Source: Caldilineaceae bacterium (GTDB lineage Bacteria > Chloroflexota > Anaerolineae > Caldilineales > Caldilineaceae). From it: a DNA stretch of 64,000 nt. The translations under genes were made by a program, and so were the position numbers. Of this stretch, positions 28,123 through 38,970 are shown piece by piece. Within the stretch, counting starts at the first letter, position 1; every line of letters starts with the position of its first letter. Where the stretch lies: NCBI GenBank assembly GCA_020634815.1, contig JACKBA010000007.1:111672-175671 (forward strand), given 5' to 3'. Under the pieces are notes generated by a model. The model ran no database searches. It was not told the DNA's origin and was given only the letters and a program-made list of their open reading frames with translations.

Positions 28123-28956
28123 CTACGCTGCGGCGCCGTCGGCGCGTTTCAGCAAGTCGAGGAGATCGGGCAGACCCTCCAACACCAGGTGCGGCGGCGC
28201 AGTCTGCGCCTCGAAGGTAGCGCGCGTATCGATGCCGGTCAACACGCCGACAGTCATCATATCCAGCTTGAGCGCGCCGACGATGTCGGTCTCGTAGCGG
28301 TCGCCGACCATCAGCGTCTCGTCGGGCATGACGCCGAGACGGCTCATGGCTTCCTCGAACATGGGCGCGTTCGGTTTGCCGATGACGATGGGTTCCTTGC
28401 CCGTCGCCGCCGTGAAGAGTGCCAGGATGCTGCCGGCGCCGGGCACCTGGCCGCGCTCGGTGGGGTAGGTGCGGTCGCTGTTGGTGCCAATGAAGCGCGC
28501 CCCGTTGCGGATGGCCAGCGCCACGTCGGCCAGGTCGCGGAAGGTCAATTCGAAGTTGGCGCCGGAGACGGCATACGCGGCATTGAAGGGATCGGTCGTC
28601 AGCTCGAAGCCGGCGCGGGTCAGCGCGCTACGCAGCCCGTCCTGCCCCATGATGATCACCTTACCCTCCGGCCAGCCTTTATCGACCTGGTGGCGCAGCC
28701 AGCTCGCCGTTGCCTCCGAACTGCCGAGGATGCGTCCCGGCGCGACGCGCAGCCCCATGGCCGCCACCTTGTCGCTGAACTGCTGCGAGGTCAGCGCGGC
28801 GTTGTTCGTCACGAGCATCCAGCGCCGTCCCGTGGCGTCGAGATAGTCGAGCAGTTCCTGCACGCCCGGTAGCGGCCGGCTGCCCACATAGATCACGCCA
28901 TCCATATCGAAAAACGCGGCACGAACACCTGCCAGCGTCGCCATCGAGTCGGTCAT
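28123..28956 (-). CDS. HAD-IIA family phosphatase (NagD/phosphoglycolate phosphatase-like)
   Basis: A 277-residue HAD superfamily hydrolase of subclass IIA. Motif I is FFDMDGVIY with nucleophile Asp17 and acid Asp19; motif II is VTNNAA; motif III Lys lies in IVIGKPNAPMF; motif IV is VGDRYETDI. This order with the large IIA cap between motifs II and III fits NagD, p-nitrophenyl phosphatase and phosphoglycolate phosphatase relatives, which act on small phosphate esters. The ATG at 28956 is used because codons upstream belong to a long open antisense frame of the ABC transporter genes with no protein-like composition. It is the first gene of a two-gene unit with the TPR protein. Confidence 0.9.
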   Translation of the reverse strand: MTDSMATLAGVRAAFFDMDGVIYVGSRPLPGVQELLDYLDATGRRWMLVTNNAALTSQQFSDKVAAMGLRVAPGRILGSSEATASWLRHQVDKGWPEGKVIIMGQDGLRSALTRAGFELTTDPFNAAYAVSGANFELTFRDLADVALAIRNGARFIGTNSDRTYPTERGQVPGAGSILALFTAATGKEPIVIGKPNAPMFEEAMSRLGVMPDETLMVGDRYETDIVGALKLDMMTVGVLTGIDTRATFEAQTAPPHLVLEGLPDLLDLLKRADGAAA

Positions 28957-29244
28957 GCGAATCAATACCTTTCCAGCATGGACAAAGTCCTGCGACAGAT
29001 AAGCCGGCGCACAATCCGGCATGCGCAGCGCGCTTGCGCTTTGCACCCCTATGCGCCGTAGGACATACCGATTGATTATAGGTCCGCACCGGGGGAATCC
29101 GAAACCCCAGACGCTGGCGACGAAGGCTGTACCCGTGACATTCATCATCCTGGGAGGGTGAAAAGTGGCTCTGGATTCGCGTCGATCGCAGTGGTACGAT
29201 GAACCTGTCAGAGCGAATCGGCTAGACCAAGCGGAGCCAACACC

Positions 29245-30240
<996 letters not shown>

Positions 30241-30249
30241 GAGGACGCT

Positions 30250-31536
30250 GTGCACATCATCTACGTGTGGCTCAAAGATTTGAAGCTGCTGATACGCGAC
30301 CGCGGGGAGATGGCGTCGCTCTTCCTGATGCCGCTCGCCTTCATCCTGCCCATCTGCCTGGCCTTTCCGGCCAACGGCTACAACCTCACCGAGGACCGCA
30401 AGCCCGATCTGCCGGTCGCCAACTTCGACCTCGTCGACGGGCAGCCGGGCGAGCATGCGCAGAGCCTGCTCGATTCGCTGGCGGAGAGCTACACGCTGGA
30501 GCAGAACATCACCCCGGAAGGCGCGGCGCTCTTCAGCGAGACCGTACGCGCCATCTGCGCGACCACCGGCCCGGCGTGCGACGAAGCCACCGCCCGCGAC
30601 CGCGTCGCCTTCGACCAGCGCACGGCGGCCGTGTTGATCCCGGCCGGCTTTAGCGCCGCCATCGACGCCGGTGAGCACGTCTCGGTCACGCTCCTTTACA
30701 ACCCGGCGCGCACTCCGGTCGACCGCCAGTTGATCGAGGGCGTCGTCACCGGCAACGCCATGCGCCTCTCCATCGAGAACCAGTTGCTCAACGGCCTCGA
30801 ACAGTTCGGCGACCTGCTCGATCTGGCGCCGGAAGAAATTCAGACCAACATCCGCACGGCCAACGACGAGGATAGCGGAAGCACCACCACCAACCTCGCG
30901 CCGGCCATCGAGGTGGTCTCTGTGCGGCCCAGCGCGGCGCGCATCACGACGCAGCCCAACACGTTGCAACAGACGATCCCCGGCTACACCGTCATGTTCG
31001 TCTACTTTCTCATCGGCACCGTCGTGGCGTCGGTGCAGTTGGAGCGCAACACGGGTGTCCTCCGCCGCCTGCTGGTGACGCCCATGCGCCGCTACCAGTT
31101 GCTGGCGGGCAAGATCCTCTCGGCGCTGGTCATCGGCGTGTTGCAGATCGCGGCCATGTTCGCCGTCGGCCACTTCTTCTTTGGCCTGAAATTGGGCAGC
31201 GCGCCGGTCGCGCTCGCGGTGCTGACGGTGGCGGTAGTGCTTTCCGCCGTGTGCATCGGGCTGGCAGCCGCCGCCTTTCGCATCGAGCGCGGGATATCCA
31301 TGATCCTGATCGTGGGCGCGCTCCTGGCCGGCTGTGCCTTTCCAGCCGACTGGCTGCCGCCCTTCCTGCGCACCATCAACGTCGTCCTCCCGCAAACGTG
31401 GGCCATGCAAGGCTACCAGGATCTCATTACGCGCGGCATGGGCTTTGCCGATGTGCTGCCGGAGATCGGCGTGCTGCTGGGCTTTGCCGCCGTCTTCTTT
31501 GCGATCGCCGTGTACAAGTTCGACCTGGAAGGGTAG
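30250..31536 (+). CDS. ABC-2 type transporter permease (first)
   Basis: A 428-residue ABC2_membrane_3-type permease starting at GTG, 9 bp after the ATPase gene with AGAGGA upstream. One helix near residues 25-40 is followed by a large exported domain (about 45-240), then five or six helices (about 248-425) with the LERNTGVLRRLLVTPM cytoplasmic coupling segment typical of the family. It would pair with the permease at 31679 to form the membrane channel driven by the upstream ATPase. Both permeases share the PAGFSAA motif in the exported domain, so they are paralogues. Confidence 0.9.
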   Translation: MHIIYVWLKDLKLLIRDRGEMASLFLMPLAFILPICLAFPANGYNLTEDRKPDLPVANFDLVDGQPGEHAQSLLDSLAESYTLEQNITPEGAALFSETVRAICATTGPACDEATARDRVAFDQRTAAVLIPAGFSAAIDAGEHVSVTLLYNPARTPVDRQLIEGVVTGNAMRLSIENQLLNGLEQFGDLLDLAPEEIQTNIRTANDEDSGSTTTNLAPAIEVVSVRPSAARITTQPNTLQQTIPGYTVMFVYFLIGTVVASVQLERNTGVLRRLLVTPMRRYQLLAGKILSALVIGVLQIAAMFAVGHFFFGLKLGSAPVALAVLTVAVVLSAVCIGLAAAAFRIERGISMILIVGALLAGCAFPADWLPPFLRTINVVLPQTWAMQGYQDLITRGMGFADVLPEIGVLLGFAAVFFAIAVYKFDLEG

Positions 31537-31548
31537 AAGAGGATCCAC

Positions 31549-31672
31549 AAAGTCGCGAAGGCTCAAAGGGGCACAAAGAGGATGGAATGATGGCACTCTC
31601 ATCAAGCATGAATCGCGGCGTTGAGGAGTGACATGGAGCCACAGAGGAGCGAGGACGCAAAGGGGCACAGAG
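31549..31672. repeat. Two copies of the CACAAAG-type dispersed repeat
   Basis: Between the two permease genes lie a first copy (31549-31590, with CGCGAAGG and GGGGCACAAAGAGG) and a second (31632-31672, with GCCACAGAGG and GACGCAAAGGGGCACAGAG). They match tracts at 49553-49651, 53711-53800 and 57300-57375. The second copy lies in an open frame just upstream of the next gene, which argues for the later start of that gene. Confidence 0.7.
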
Positions 31673-31678
31673 ATTCAC

Positions 31679-32923
31679 ATGCTTCGACAGATCTGGGCAA
31701 TGACACGCAAGGAGATCAAGCTGGCGGCGCAGTACCGCGGCCAGTGGGTGCTGGTCTTCCTGACCCCCATCATCTTCATCGCCGTCATGGGTGCGACATT
31801 CGGCAACAGCGGCGTGCCCACGGTAGCCGTCTACCTTGTCAACGAGGATGAGGGACGGCTGGGCAAGCAGGTGGTCAGCGCGCTGCGCGACGAGCCGACG
31901 TTGGCTCTGGATATGCTGGAAAGCCGCGCTGATGCGGATCGCCTTGTCGGCGAGGGGCAGCGCATGGCCGCCATCGTCATCCCCGCCGGCTTCAGCGCGG
32001 CCACGCTCACCGACGGCGGCGGCCGGATCGAGGTGATCGTCGACCCGGCGCGCGAGCAGAGCGCCGGCATCGTGCTCGGCCAGGTGCAGGCCGCCACCGC
32101 GCCCATGCTCATCGACGCCGAGGTCGAGCGGGGCGTGCGCTCGGCCTTCAACACAGCGCCCGACACCTTCGGCTTCACCGAGGCGGACTTGCAGGAAGCG
32201 GGCATCGACCTGCCCGCGGTCACGAAGTTCCTGACGGCGGCCATCAAGGGCGTCGTCTCCAGCCAGGTGCAGGATGCCATCGACGACCCGCTCGTCAGCA
32301 TCGACGTGCGACCGGCCACCGACGCCGCACCGCGCCAGGCGCCGACGGTCTTCGACTACCTGGTGCCGGGATACAGCGTCTTCTTCGCCTTTTTTCTCAT
32401 GGGCCTCATGGCGGAAACGATCTTTGCCGAGCGCGTCTCCGGCAGCCTGCGGCGCATCTTCAGCCTGCCCATCGGGCGCGTCCCCTTCCTGGCCGGCAAG
32501 GCGCTGCCCTACAGCTTGATCGCCATGTTGCAGGTCGTCGTCGTCTTCTCCGCCAGCACGCTGCTCTTCGATTACGACCTGGGCGAAGCGCCGCTGGCCC
32601 TCGTCCTCCTGATCGTCGCGACCGGCTTGAGCGTCGGCGGGCTGGGCATTCTCGTCTCCGTGCTGGTGCGCTCCGAGGGGCAGTCCAACAGCATCCCGAC
32701 GCTGCTCTCCCTGGTCATGGCCGCTGTGAGCGGCGCGCTCTTCCCCAGCATCCAGGTGCCGGGGCTGGCACAACTGACGCCCCACTACTGGGCGGTGCAA
32801 GGCTTTCTCAACGTGACGGCACTGCACGGCGACCTCTTTGACATCCTCCCCAACCTCGGTGCGCTGATGGCCATCGCGCTGGGCGCCTTCGTCCTTGCGG
32901 TGTGGCGCTTCCGCCATGCATGA
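31679..32923 (+). CDS. ABC-2 type transporter permease (second)
   Basis: A 414-residue ABC2_membrane_3 permease. The ATG at 31679 (MLRQIWAMTRKEIKL) is preferred to one 17 codons upstream because the extra codons come from a dispersed repeat. The topology repeats that of the first permease: an N-terminal helix, an exported domain with PAGFSAATL, and a C-terminal helical bundle with FAERVSGSLRRIFSLPIG as coupling segment. The third gene of the exporter operon; the repeat DNA that separates it from the first permease may reduce cotranscription. Confidence 0.9.
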   Translation: MLRQIWAMTRKEIKLAAQYRGQWVLVFLTPIIFIAVMGATFGNSGVPTVAVYLVNEDEGRLGKQVVSALRDEPTLALDMLESRADADRLVGEGQRMAAIVIPAGFSAATLTDGGGRIEVIVDPAREQSAGIVLGQVQAATAPMLIDAEVERGVRSAFNTAPDTFGFTEADLQEAGIDLPAVTKFLTAAIKGVVSSQVQDAIDDPLVSIDVRPATDAAPRQAPTVFDYLVPGYSVFFAFFLMGLMAETIFAERVSGSLRRIFSLPIGRVPFLAGKALPYSLIAMLQVVVVFSASTLLFDYDLGEAPLALVLLIVATGLSVGGLGILVSVLVRSEGQSNSIPTLLSLVMAAVSGALFPSIQVPGLAQLTPHYWAVQGFLNVTALHGDLFDILPNLGALMAIALGAFVLAVWRFRHA

Positions 32924-33115
32924 AGCGCACGCGCCCATGCGGCGATCACGCGGCCCGGCACGCACCTGCCGGCCAAGTGCCGGGAATCAGACAGGGCATT
33001 GGTTTGCTGCGAAGTTGCAGATCGTGTAACGTGTGAGCAGTAGCAGCTGGCGCTTCAGGCGCTCTACGCTGCGTTCCCGTTTCTTCTATTTTTGTGATGC
33101 TCAAAGGAGAGAGTC

Positions 33116-34687
<1,572 letters not shown>

Positions 34688-34693
34688 TTTTTT

Positions 34694-34859
34694 GAAAAGA
34701 TGAGAGGGATGAAAAGATGACAAGATGAGGGGGTGTAAGGTCAATTAGCAATCAGCAATTTTCAATCAACAATTGTTGATGGTTGATTGCAGATTGCTAA
34801 TTGCTGACTGGCGCCTCATCCCCTCATCTTTTCATCCCCTCATCCACCCATCCCCTCAC
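34694..34859. repeat. GATGACAAGATGAGGGG inverted repeat element
   Basis: The left arm (34694-34733) has GATGAGAGGGATGAAAAGATGACAAGATG-type tracts and the right arm (34814-34859) carries the complement (CCTCATC, CCCCTCATCTTTTCATC). Nested within are AT-rich arms around 34741-34760 and 34791-34806 (TCAATTAGCAATCAGC and its complement). The element begins right after the P5C dehydrogenase gene and its right arm provides the TGA stop (34856-34858) of the leftward membrane-protein gene. Related elements are at 47384-47578 and 57903-58080. Confidence 0.75.
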
Positions 34860-35074
34860 CCTCTCTCCTCCTCCACATCCCGCTCCACGTCCACCGCCGC
34901 GGACGCGACGGCCCACGCCACCACGAACCACACACCGCCCCCGATCAGCAGCGCGATGGCGATGTTCAGCGGCGCCAGCGGCACCTGGCCGCGCACAATG
35001 CCGACGATCGTCAGCAACAGACCGGCCGCAGCGAACCCCAACCCAATCTTGACCGGCAACGACATCCGAGACAT
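34856..35074 (-). CDS. Small two-helix membrane protein
   Basis: A 72-residue protein with two predicted transmembrane helices (about 8-28 and 35-58) and a charged tail VERDVEEERG. The ATG at 35074 is the best start (MSRMSLPVKIGLG). The stop codon and last bases lie in a dispersed repeat, so the native C-terminus may have been altered by it. It resembles no family I can name; related tiny membrane proteins are frequent near stress or transport genes. It diverges from the TetR-controlled operon across 240 bp. Confidence 0.6.
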   Translation of the reverse strand: MSRMSLPVKIGLGFAAAGLLLTIVGIVRGQVPLAPLNIAIALLIGGGVWFVVAWAVASAAVDVERDVEEERG

Positions 35075-35248
35075 GACACCATCACTTTCTCTGGCGGACC
35101 CGCGCGCAGGTTCCGCTTCCCATACACTCTGTGCCGCCATCATACCACGTGCCGGGCGATCATCCGGAAGCCGGCCGCTGGTGCGCCCCCCAATCTGCAC
35201 TTCCGCGCCTTCACAGACGCCAGATTGAGACATCGTGGATATTGGGTC

Positions 35249-35277
35249 TTGACAAACTAAGTAAATTAGTTTATAAA
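35249..35277 (+). promoter_or_regulatory. Sigma-70 promoter of the hydrolase-tetR-yrdB operon
   Basis: TTGACA (35249-35254), a 17-bp spacer and TATAAA (35272-35277) match the sigma-70 consensus at 11 of 12 positions. The expected start of transcription is near 35284, about 30 nt before the hydrolase ATG, with AAGGAGAG in the leader. Confidence 0.88.
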
Positions 35278-35293
35278 CTAAGTGTCTTAGTTT
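35254..35293. promoter_or_regulatory. Tandem TetR-family operators
   Basis: Two 19-bp palindromes: AAACTAA-5-TTAGTTT (35254-35272) and AAACTAAG-3-CTTAGTTT (35275-35293). Their centres are 21 bp apart, two DNA turns, so two repressor dimers would sit on the same face. The first covers the -35/spacer and the second the -10 and start site. The regulator gene is the second gene of the operon, pointing to autoregulation. Confidence 0.82.
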
Positions 35294-35314
35294 TTTGTTC
35301 CAAGGAGAGACCCA

Positions 35315-36139
35315 ATGAGCACCCAGTACCTTTCCCACCACGCCGGCCGGATCGCCTACGACGACACGGGCAGCGGCCCGCTTGTTCTGTGCGCCCCCTC
35401 CATCGGCGACGTGCGCGCCGAGTACCGCTTCTTGACGCCGCACCTGCTTGCGGCCGGCTTCCGCGTCGTCACCATGGATCTGCGCGGGCACGGTGAGAGC
35501 AGCACGCAATGGGGCGACTTCTCGGTGGCAGGCGTCGGCAGCGACATGCTGGCGCTCATCCGCCATCTCGACGGCGGCCCGGCGCTAATCATCTCCACGT
35601 CCATGGCCGCAGGCGCCGCAGCCTGGGCAGCGGTGGAAGCATCCAGCCTGGTCGCCGGCATTGTGATGATCGGCGCGGCCGTGCATGGCGAGGTGAGCGG
35701 CGCCAATCGCCTGCTCTATAAGGCACTCTTTGCGCGGCCGTGGGGCGTCGCCTTCTGGCAGTGGTATTACACGACGCTCTACCCGACGCGCAAACCGGCG
35801 GACTTTGCGGCCTACAAGGCTGCGCTCGGCGCCAACCTCAAGGAGAAGGGACGGCTGGAGGCAATGCTGGCGGCGGTCCTGGCGCCCAAAACCGCCTCTG
35901 CCGAACGGCTGGAGCGCGTCACGGCGCCGGTGCTTGTGCTCATGGGCAGCAAGGATCCCGACTTCAAGCAGCCCGAGGTCGAGGCGCGCTGGGTCGCCGA
36001 CGCAGTCCATGGCCGCTACGTCATGGTCGACGGCGCCGGGCACTATCCGCACGCCGAGATGCCGGAGATTGCAGCGCCCATCATCGTCGATTTTCTGCAA
36101 ACGGCCGTCGCTGCCGAGGAGGCACACCATGTCGCCTAG
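35315..36139 (+). CDS. Alpha/beta-hydrolase
   Basis: A 274-residue alpha/beta-hydrolase, first gene of a TetR-regulated operon. The oxyanion region is LCAPSIGD, a conserved VVTMDLRGHGES follows, the nucleophile is Ser96 in the elbow STSMAAG (a variant of GxSxG), the acid is Asp in GSKDPDF and the His is in GAGHYPHAE near the C-terminus. Such enzymes cleave esters, lactones or similar bonds; the substrate may be related to the ligand of the co-encoded repressor. The ATG has AAGGAGAG at 5 nt. Its last 11 bp overlap the tetR gene. Confidence 0.9.
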   Translation: MSTQYLSHHAGRIAYDDTGSGPLVLCAPSIGDVRAEYRFLTPHLLAAGFRVVTMDLRGHGESSTQWGDFSVAGVGSDMLALIRHLDGGPALIISTSMAAGAAAWAAVEASSLVAGIVMIGAAVHGEVSGANRLLYKALFARPWGVAFWQWYYTTLYPTRKPADFAAYKAALGANLKEKGRLEAMLAAVLAPKTASAERLERVTAPVLVLMGSKDPDFKQPEVEARWVADAVHGRYVMVDGAGHYPHAEMPEIAAPIIVDFLQTAVAAEEAHHVA

Positions 36140-36740
36140 GGCCGGGCTTGACCGTGACGCTGTCGTCGCCGCGGCCGTCGATCTCGTCAACCGTGAGGGC
36201 GCCGGTGCGCTGTCACTGAAGCGCCTTGCCGACGAGTTGGGCGTGCAGACGCCGTCACTCTACAACCATGTGGATGGCCTGCCCGGTCTCCAACGCGAGC
36301 TGACGCTGCTCAACGCACGGCTGCTGGGCGACGCCCTCACGGCTGCTGCGATCGGCAAGGCCGGCCCCGCTGCCATCGCCGCGCTCATGGACGCCTACCG
36401 GGAGTACATCAAGGCAAACCCAGGGCTCTATCTCTACGCCGTGCGGCCGGCTGCATTGGACGCGCCGCACGACGCCGAGCGCACGCGGGCGGAAACGCGC
36501 ATCGTCATGGTTGCCGTTGCCGTCGTCAATTCATTCGGGCTGACGGGCGACGACGCGATCCACGCCGTGCGTGCCCTGCGCAGCGTCGTCCACGGCTTCG
36601 CAACCCTGGAGAGCGCCGGCGGCTTCGGCATCCCGCTGGACCTGGACGAGAGCTTTCGTCGCCTGGTGGCAATGGTCATCGCGGGGTTAGAAAGGCAACA
36701 ACTTGCCGCCGGCACAGGGCGGGCAACAGCCAGCGCTTGA
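36129..36740 (+). CDS. TetR/AcrR family transcriptional repressor
   Basis: A 203-residue repressor. The N-terminal helix-turn-helix (about 8-55) reads AVVAAAVDLVNREG, LSLKRLADELGVQTPSLYNHV, the typical TetR signature, and the ligand-binding domain resembles the TetR_C_33/WHG group. The ATG lies 11 bp inside the end of the hydrolase gene, so translation is coupled. It is likely to bind the two palindromes at 35254-35293 and control its own operon, released by a small molecule yet unknown. Confidence 0.9.
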   Translation: MSPRAGLDRDAVVAAAVDLVNREGAGALSLKRLADELGVQTPSLYNHVDGLPGLQRELTLLNARLLGDALTAAAIGKAGPAAIAALMDAYREYIKANPGLYLYAVRPAALDAPHDAERTRAETRIVMVAVAVVNSFGLTGDDAIHAVRALRSVVHGFATLESAGGFGIPLDLDESFRRLVAMVIAGLERQQLAAGTGRATASA

Positions 36741-36795
36741 CCGGTGCTGCGACAACGTCCGGCGTCGGCATTCTTGAAAGTAAGAGGAAAGATCA

Positions 36796-37158
36796 ATGTC
36801 AATCGTCACCCTGGGGCTCGGGCTCCACTTCATCCTCGAACTCTGTGCGCTGGCTGCGATGGCCTTTGCCGGCTTTCGCCTGGGCGACAACCTGGCCATG
36901 CGCCTGCTGCTCGGGATTGCCCTGCCGGTTGCGGCGGCGGCGGTTTGGGGCATCTTTCGCGTGCCCAACGACCCCGGCCCGGCGACGGTGGCCATCGACG
37001 GGCGCCTGCGCCTGCTGATCGAGTGGGCGATCTTTGGGCTGGCTGCCGCCATGCTCTACGCGGCCGGTCACACCACACTGGCGCTGGCTTTCGTGGCGGC
37101 GGCCCTGGTCGACTATGCGATCATGTACGAGCGCGTGCTGCGGCTGTTGCAGGGGTGA
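36796..37158 (+). CDS. yrdB: YrdB-like (DUF2568) small membrane protein
   Basis: A 120-residue membrane protein with four predicted helices (about 5-27, 34-52, 68-88, 92-112), matching the YrdB/DUF2568 family in length and in the central FRVPNDPGPA motif. AGAGGA precedes the ATG, and it lies 55 bp downstream of tetR in the same direction, so it is probably the third gene of the TetR operon. The family has no established role. Its company with a hydrolase and repressor suggests a stress or detoxification response. Confidence 0.85.
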   Translation: MSIVTLGLGLHFILELCALAAMAFAGFRLGDNLAMRLLLGIALPVAAAAVWGIFRVPNDPGPATVAIDGRLRLLIEWAIFGLAAAMLYAAGHTTLALAFVAAALVDYAIMYERVLRLLQG

Positions 37159-37165
37159 GGAGAGG

Positions 37166-38905
37166 CTATTCGCTGCCGCTCGGCCGCAGATCCTGCACGT
37201 TGAGTTGGAGCCGGCGATTGCCCTGCCACTCATTGATCTCGACCTGAAAGGCCAGGTCGATGCGGCTGCCGTCGCCCAGCAATGCCGCCCACTCGCCCTG
37301 CTGGAAGGCGACGGCGTCGAAGACCGGCCCCGTCGCGCCCTCGTCGACGACCAGGCGCAGATGCTTGCCGCTGCCCACGGTGCGCACCTCGCGCACGCGG
37401 GCATTGCGCGCCAGCAGCACCGGCGGCGGGTTTTCCTGCCCGGTGGGCTCCAGCCGGGCAAATTGCTCGACGATGCCCCAGTTGACGTCGGGTAGGGGCG
37501 TGACCGCGTCGATCTCAAGCGTCGGGCGGAGCGCCGTGCGGTCGGCCAGCGCGCTGCCGGCAATCTCCTGCAACGATGCGCGGAACGCCGGGAGGTTGGC
37601 GTTCTTGACCGTGAAGCCCGCCGCCAGGTGATGGCCGCCGTGGCGCACGAGCAGTTCGCTCACCGTATCCAGCGCATGGCTGATGTTGAACTCCGGAATA
37701 CTGCGCGCGCTGCCGCGCGTCTCCTCCGCCTCCTCGCGCATGACGATGGCGGGGCGGTAGTAGCGATCGGTCAGCCGTCCGGCCACAAGCCCGACGATGC
37801 CGTGATCAAAGCTCTCGCTGCCCACGATAAAGATGGCCGGGTCATCGGGCAGCACCGCCGCCAGTTGTGCCTCCGCCTCGTTCTGCGCCTTTTCCGTGAG
37901 CGAACGACGGCGCTGGTTGAACTCGTCCAGGCTGCCGGAGAGCGTGTAGGCCTCGGTGGGATCCTGCGTGCGCAGCAGGCGGTAGGCCAGTCGCGCATCG
38001 CCCAGCCGGCCCGCCGCATTGAGGCGCGGCGCCAGCCGGAACGAAATCGCCGTTGCGTCGACCGCGCCAGCCCGCAAGTCAGATTGCAGCATGAGCGCTT
38101 CCAGCCCCACGCGCGGCTGGGCGTTGAGCGCGGCCAGCCCGCGGCGCACCAGGTCACGGTTCTCGCCCAGCAGCGGCATCATGTCGGCGACGGTGCCCAG
38201 CGCAACGAGGTCGAGCAGCCCCGCTTCCACGTCGACCGCCTGCTCGGGCGTGAGCTTGCACCACTTCTCCTGCGCCGCGGCGCGCAGCACCGCCTGCGCC
38301 AGCCGGAAAGCCACGCCGACCCCGGCGAGCCGGTCGAACTTGCTGGGACAGTCGGGCCGGCGCGGGTTGATGACGGCCAGCGCCGGCGGCAGCTCCTTGC
38401 CCACCGAGTGGTGGTCGGTCACGATGACATCCAGGTCATGCTCGACCGCGCAGGCCACCTCGCTGATGGAGCGGATGCCGCAGTCGACGGTGATGAGCAG
38501 CTTCGCCTGGCCGGCGATACGCACGACGGCCTCGCTGTTCAGGCCATAGCCTTCATCAACGCGGTCGGGGATATACGGCCCGACGCGGCCGCCGGCGGCT
38601 TGCAGCGCCGTCACCAGCAGCGCGGTCGAGGTGACGCCGTCCACGTCGAAGTCGCCGTAGACGCAGATCGTCTCGTGCTTTTCGAGCGCCTTGAGAATGC
38701 GGCGCACGGCAGGCACCATGTCACGCAACTTGTAGGGATTCTCGACCGTAGCGTGCGCGCCGTCCAGGAAGGAACGCACGGCCGGCGGCGAATCGACGCC
38801 GCGGTTGTAGAGCACCTGGGTGAGCAGCGGGTGTTCGGGCACGGCGCGCAGGAAGGCGTCCGGTGCAGCAGGTTTGATCGCCCAGCGGGCACGGCGTAAC
38901 GGCAT
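37166..38905 (-). CDS. recJ: Single-stranded-DNA-specific exonuclease RecJ
   Basis: A 579-residue RecJ, a 5'-3' single-strand DNA exonuclease for recombination and mismatch or base-excision repair. DHH-family motifs: VYGDFDVDGVTS (about 80-91), TVDCGI, VTDHHSVG (about 162-169), then the DHHA1 motif GGHHLAAGF (about 425) and an OB-fold C-terminus with RLQLNVQDL. The ATG at 38905 is preferred because a TATAAT box ends 6 nt before it; an in-frame upstream start at 38947 would lie in the promoter. This implies a leaderless transcript. The gene converges with yrdB at 7 bp. Confidence 0.93.
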   Translation of the reverse strand: MPLRRARWAIKPAAPDAFLRAVPEHPLLTQVLYNRGVDSPPAVRSFLDGAHATVENPYKLRDMVPAVRRILKALEKHETICVYGDFDVDGVTSTALLVTALQAAGGRVGPYIPDRVDEGYGLNSEAVVRIAGQAKLLITVDCGIRSISEVACAVEHDLDVIVTDHHSVGKELPPALAVINPRRPDCPSKFDRLAGVGVAFRLAQAVLRAAAQEKWCKLTPEQAVDVEAGLLDLVALGTVADMMPLLGENRDLVRRGLAALNAQPRVGLEALMLQSDLRAGAVDATAISFRLAPRLNAAGRLGDARLAYRLLRTQDPTEAYTLSGSLDEFNQRRRSLTEKAQNEAEAQLAAVLPDDPAIFIVGSESFDHGIVGLVAGRLTDRYYRPAIVMREEAEETRGSARSIPEFNISHALDTVSELLVRHGGHHLAAGFTVKNANLPAFRASLQEIAGSALADRTALRPTLEIDAVTPLPDVNWGIVEQFARLEPTGQENPPPVLLARNARVREVRTVGSGKHLRLVVDEGATGPVFDAVAFQQGEWAALLGDGSRIDLAFQVEINEWQGNRRLQLNVQDLRPSGSE

Positions 38906-38911
38906 GGTATG

Positions 38912-38940
38912 ATTATACGGGTTCGCCGGCCCTGACCCAA
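38912..38940 (-). promoter_or_regulatory. recJ promoter giving a leaderless transcript
   Basis: On the minus strand TTGGGT (38940-38935), a 17-bp spacer and a perfect TATAAT (38917-38912) lead directly into the recJ ATG at 38905. The A of ATG is the seventh base after the -10 box, the usual place of +1. No ribosome site is present. Confidence 0.75.
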
Positions 38941-38970
38941 CCGGCAATTGACGAAAAAACGGAACGCACT

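Noticed and set aside
31628..31678. Earlier start (31628) for the second permease
   Set aside because: The extra codons are encoded by a dispersed repeat and are not membrane-protein-like.
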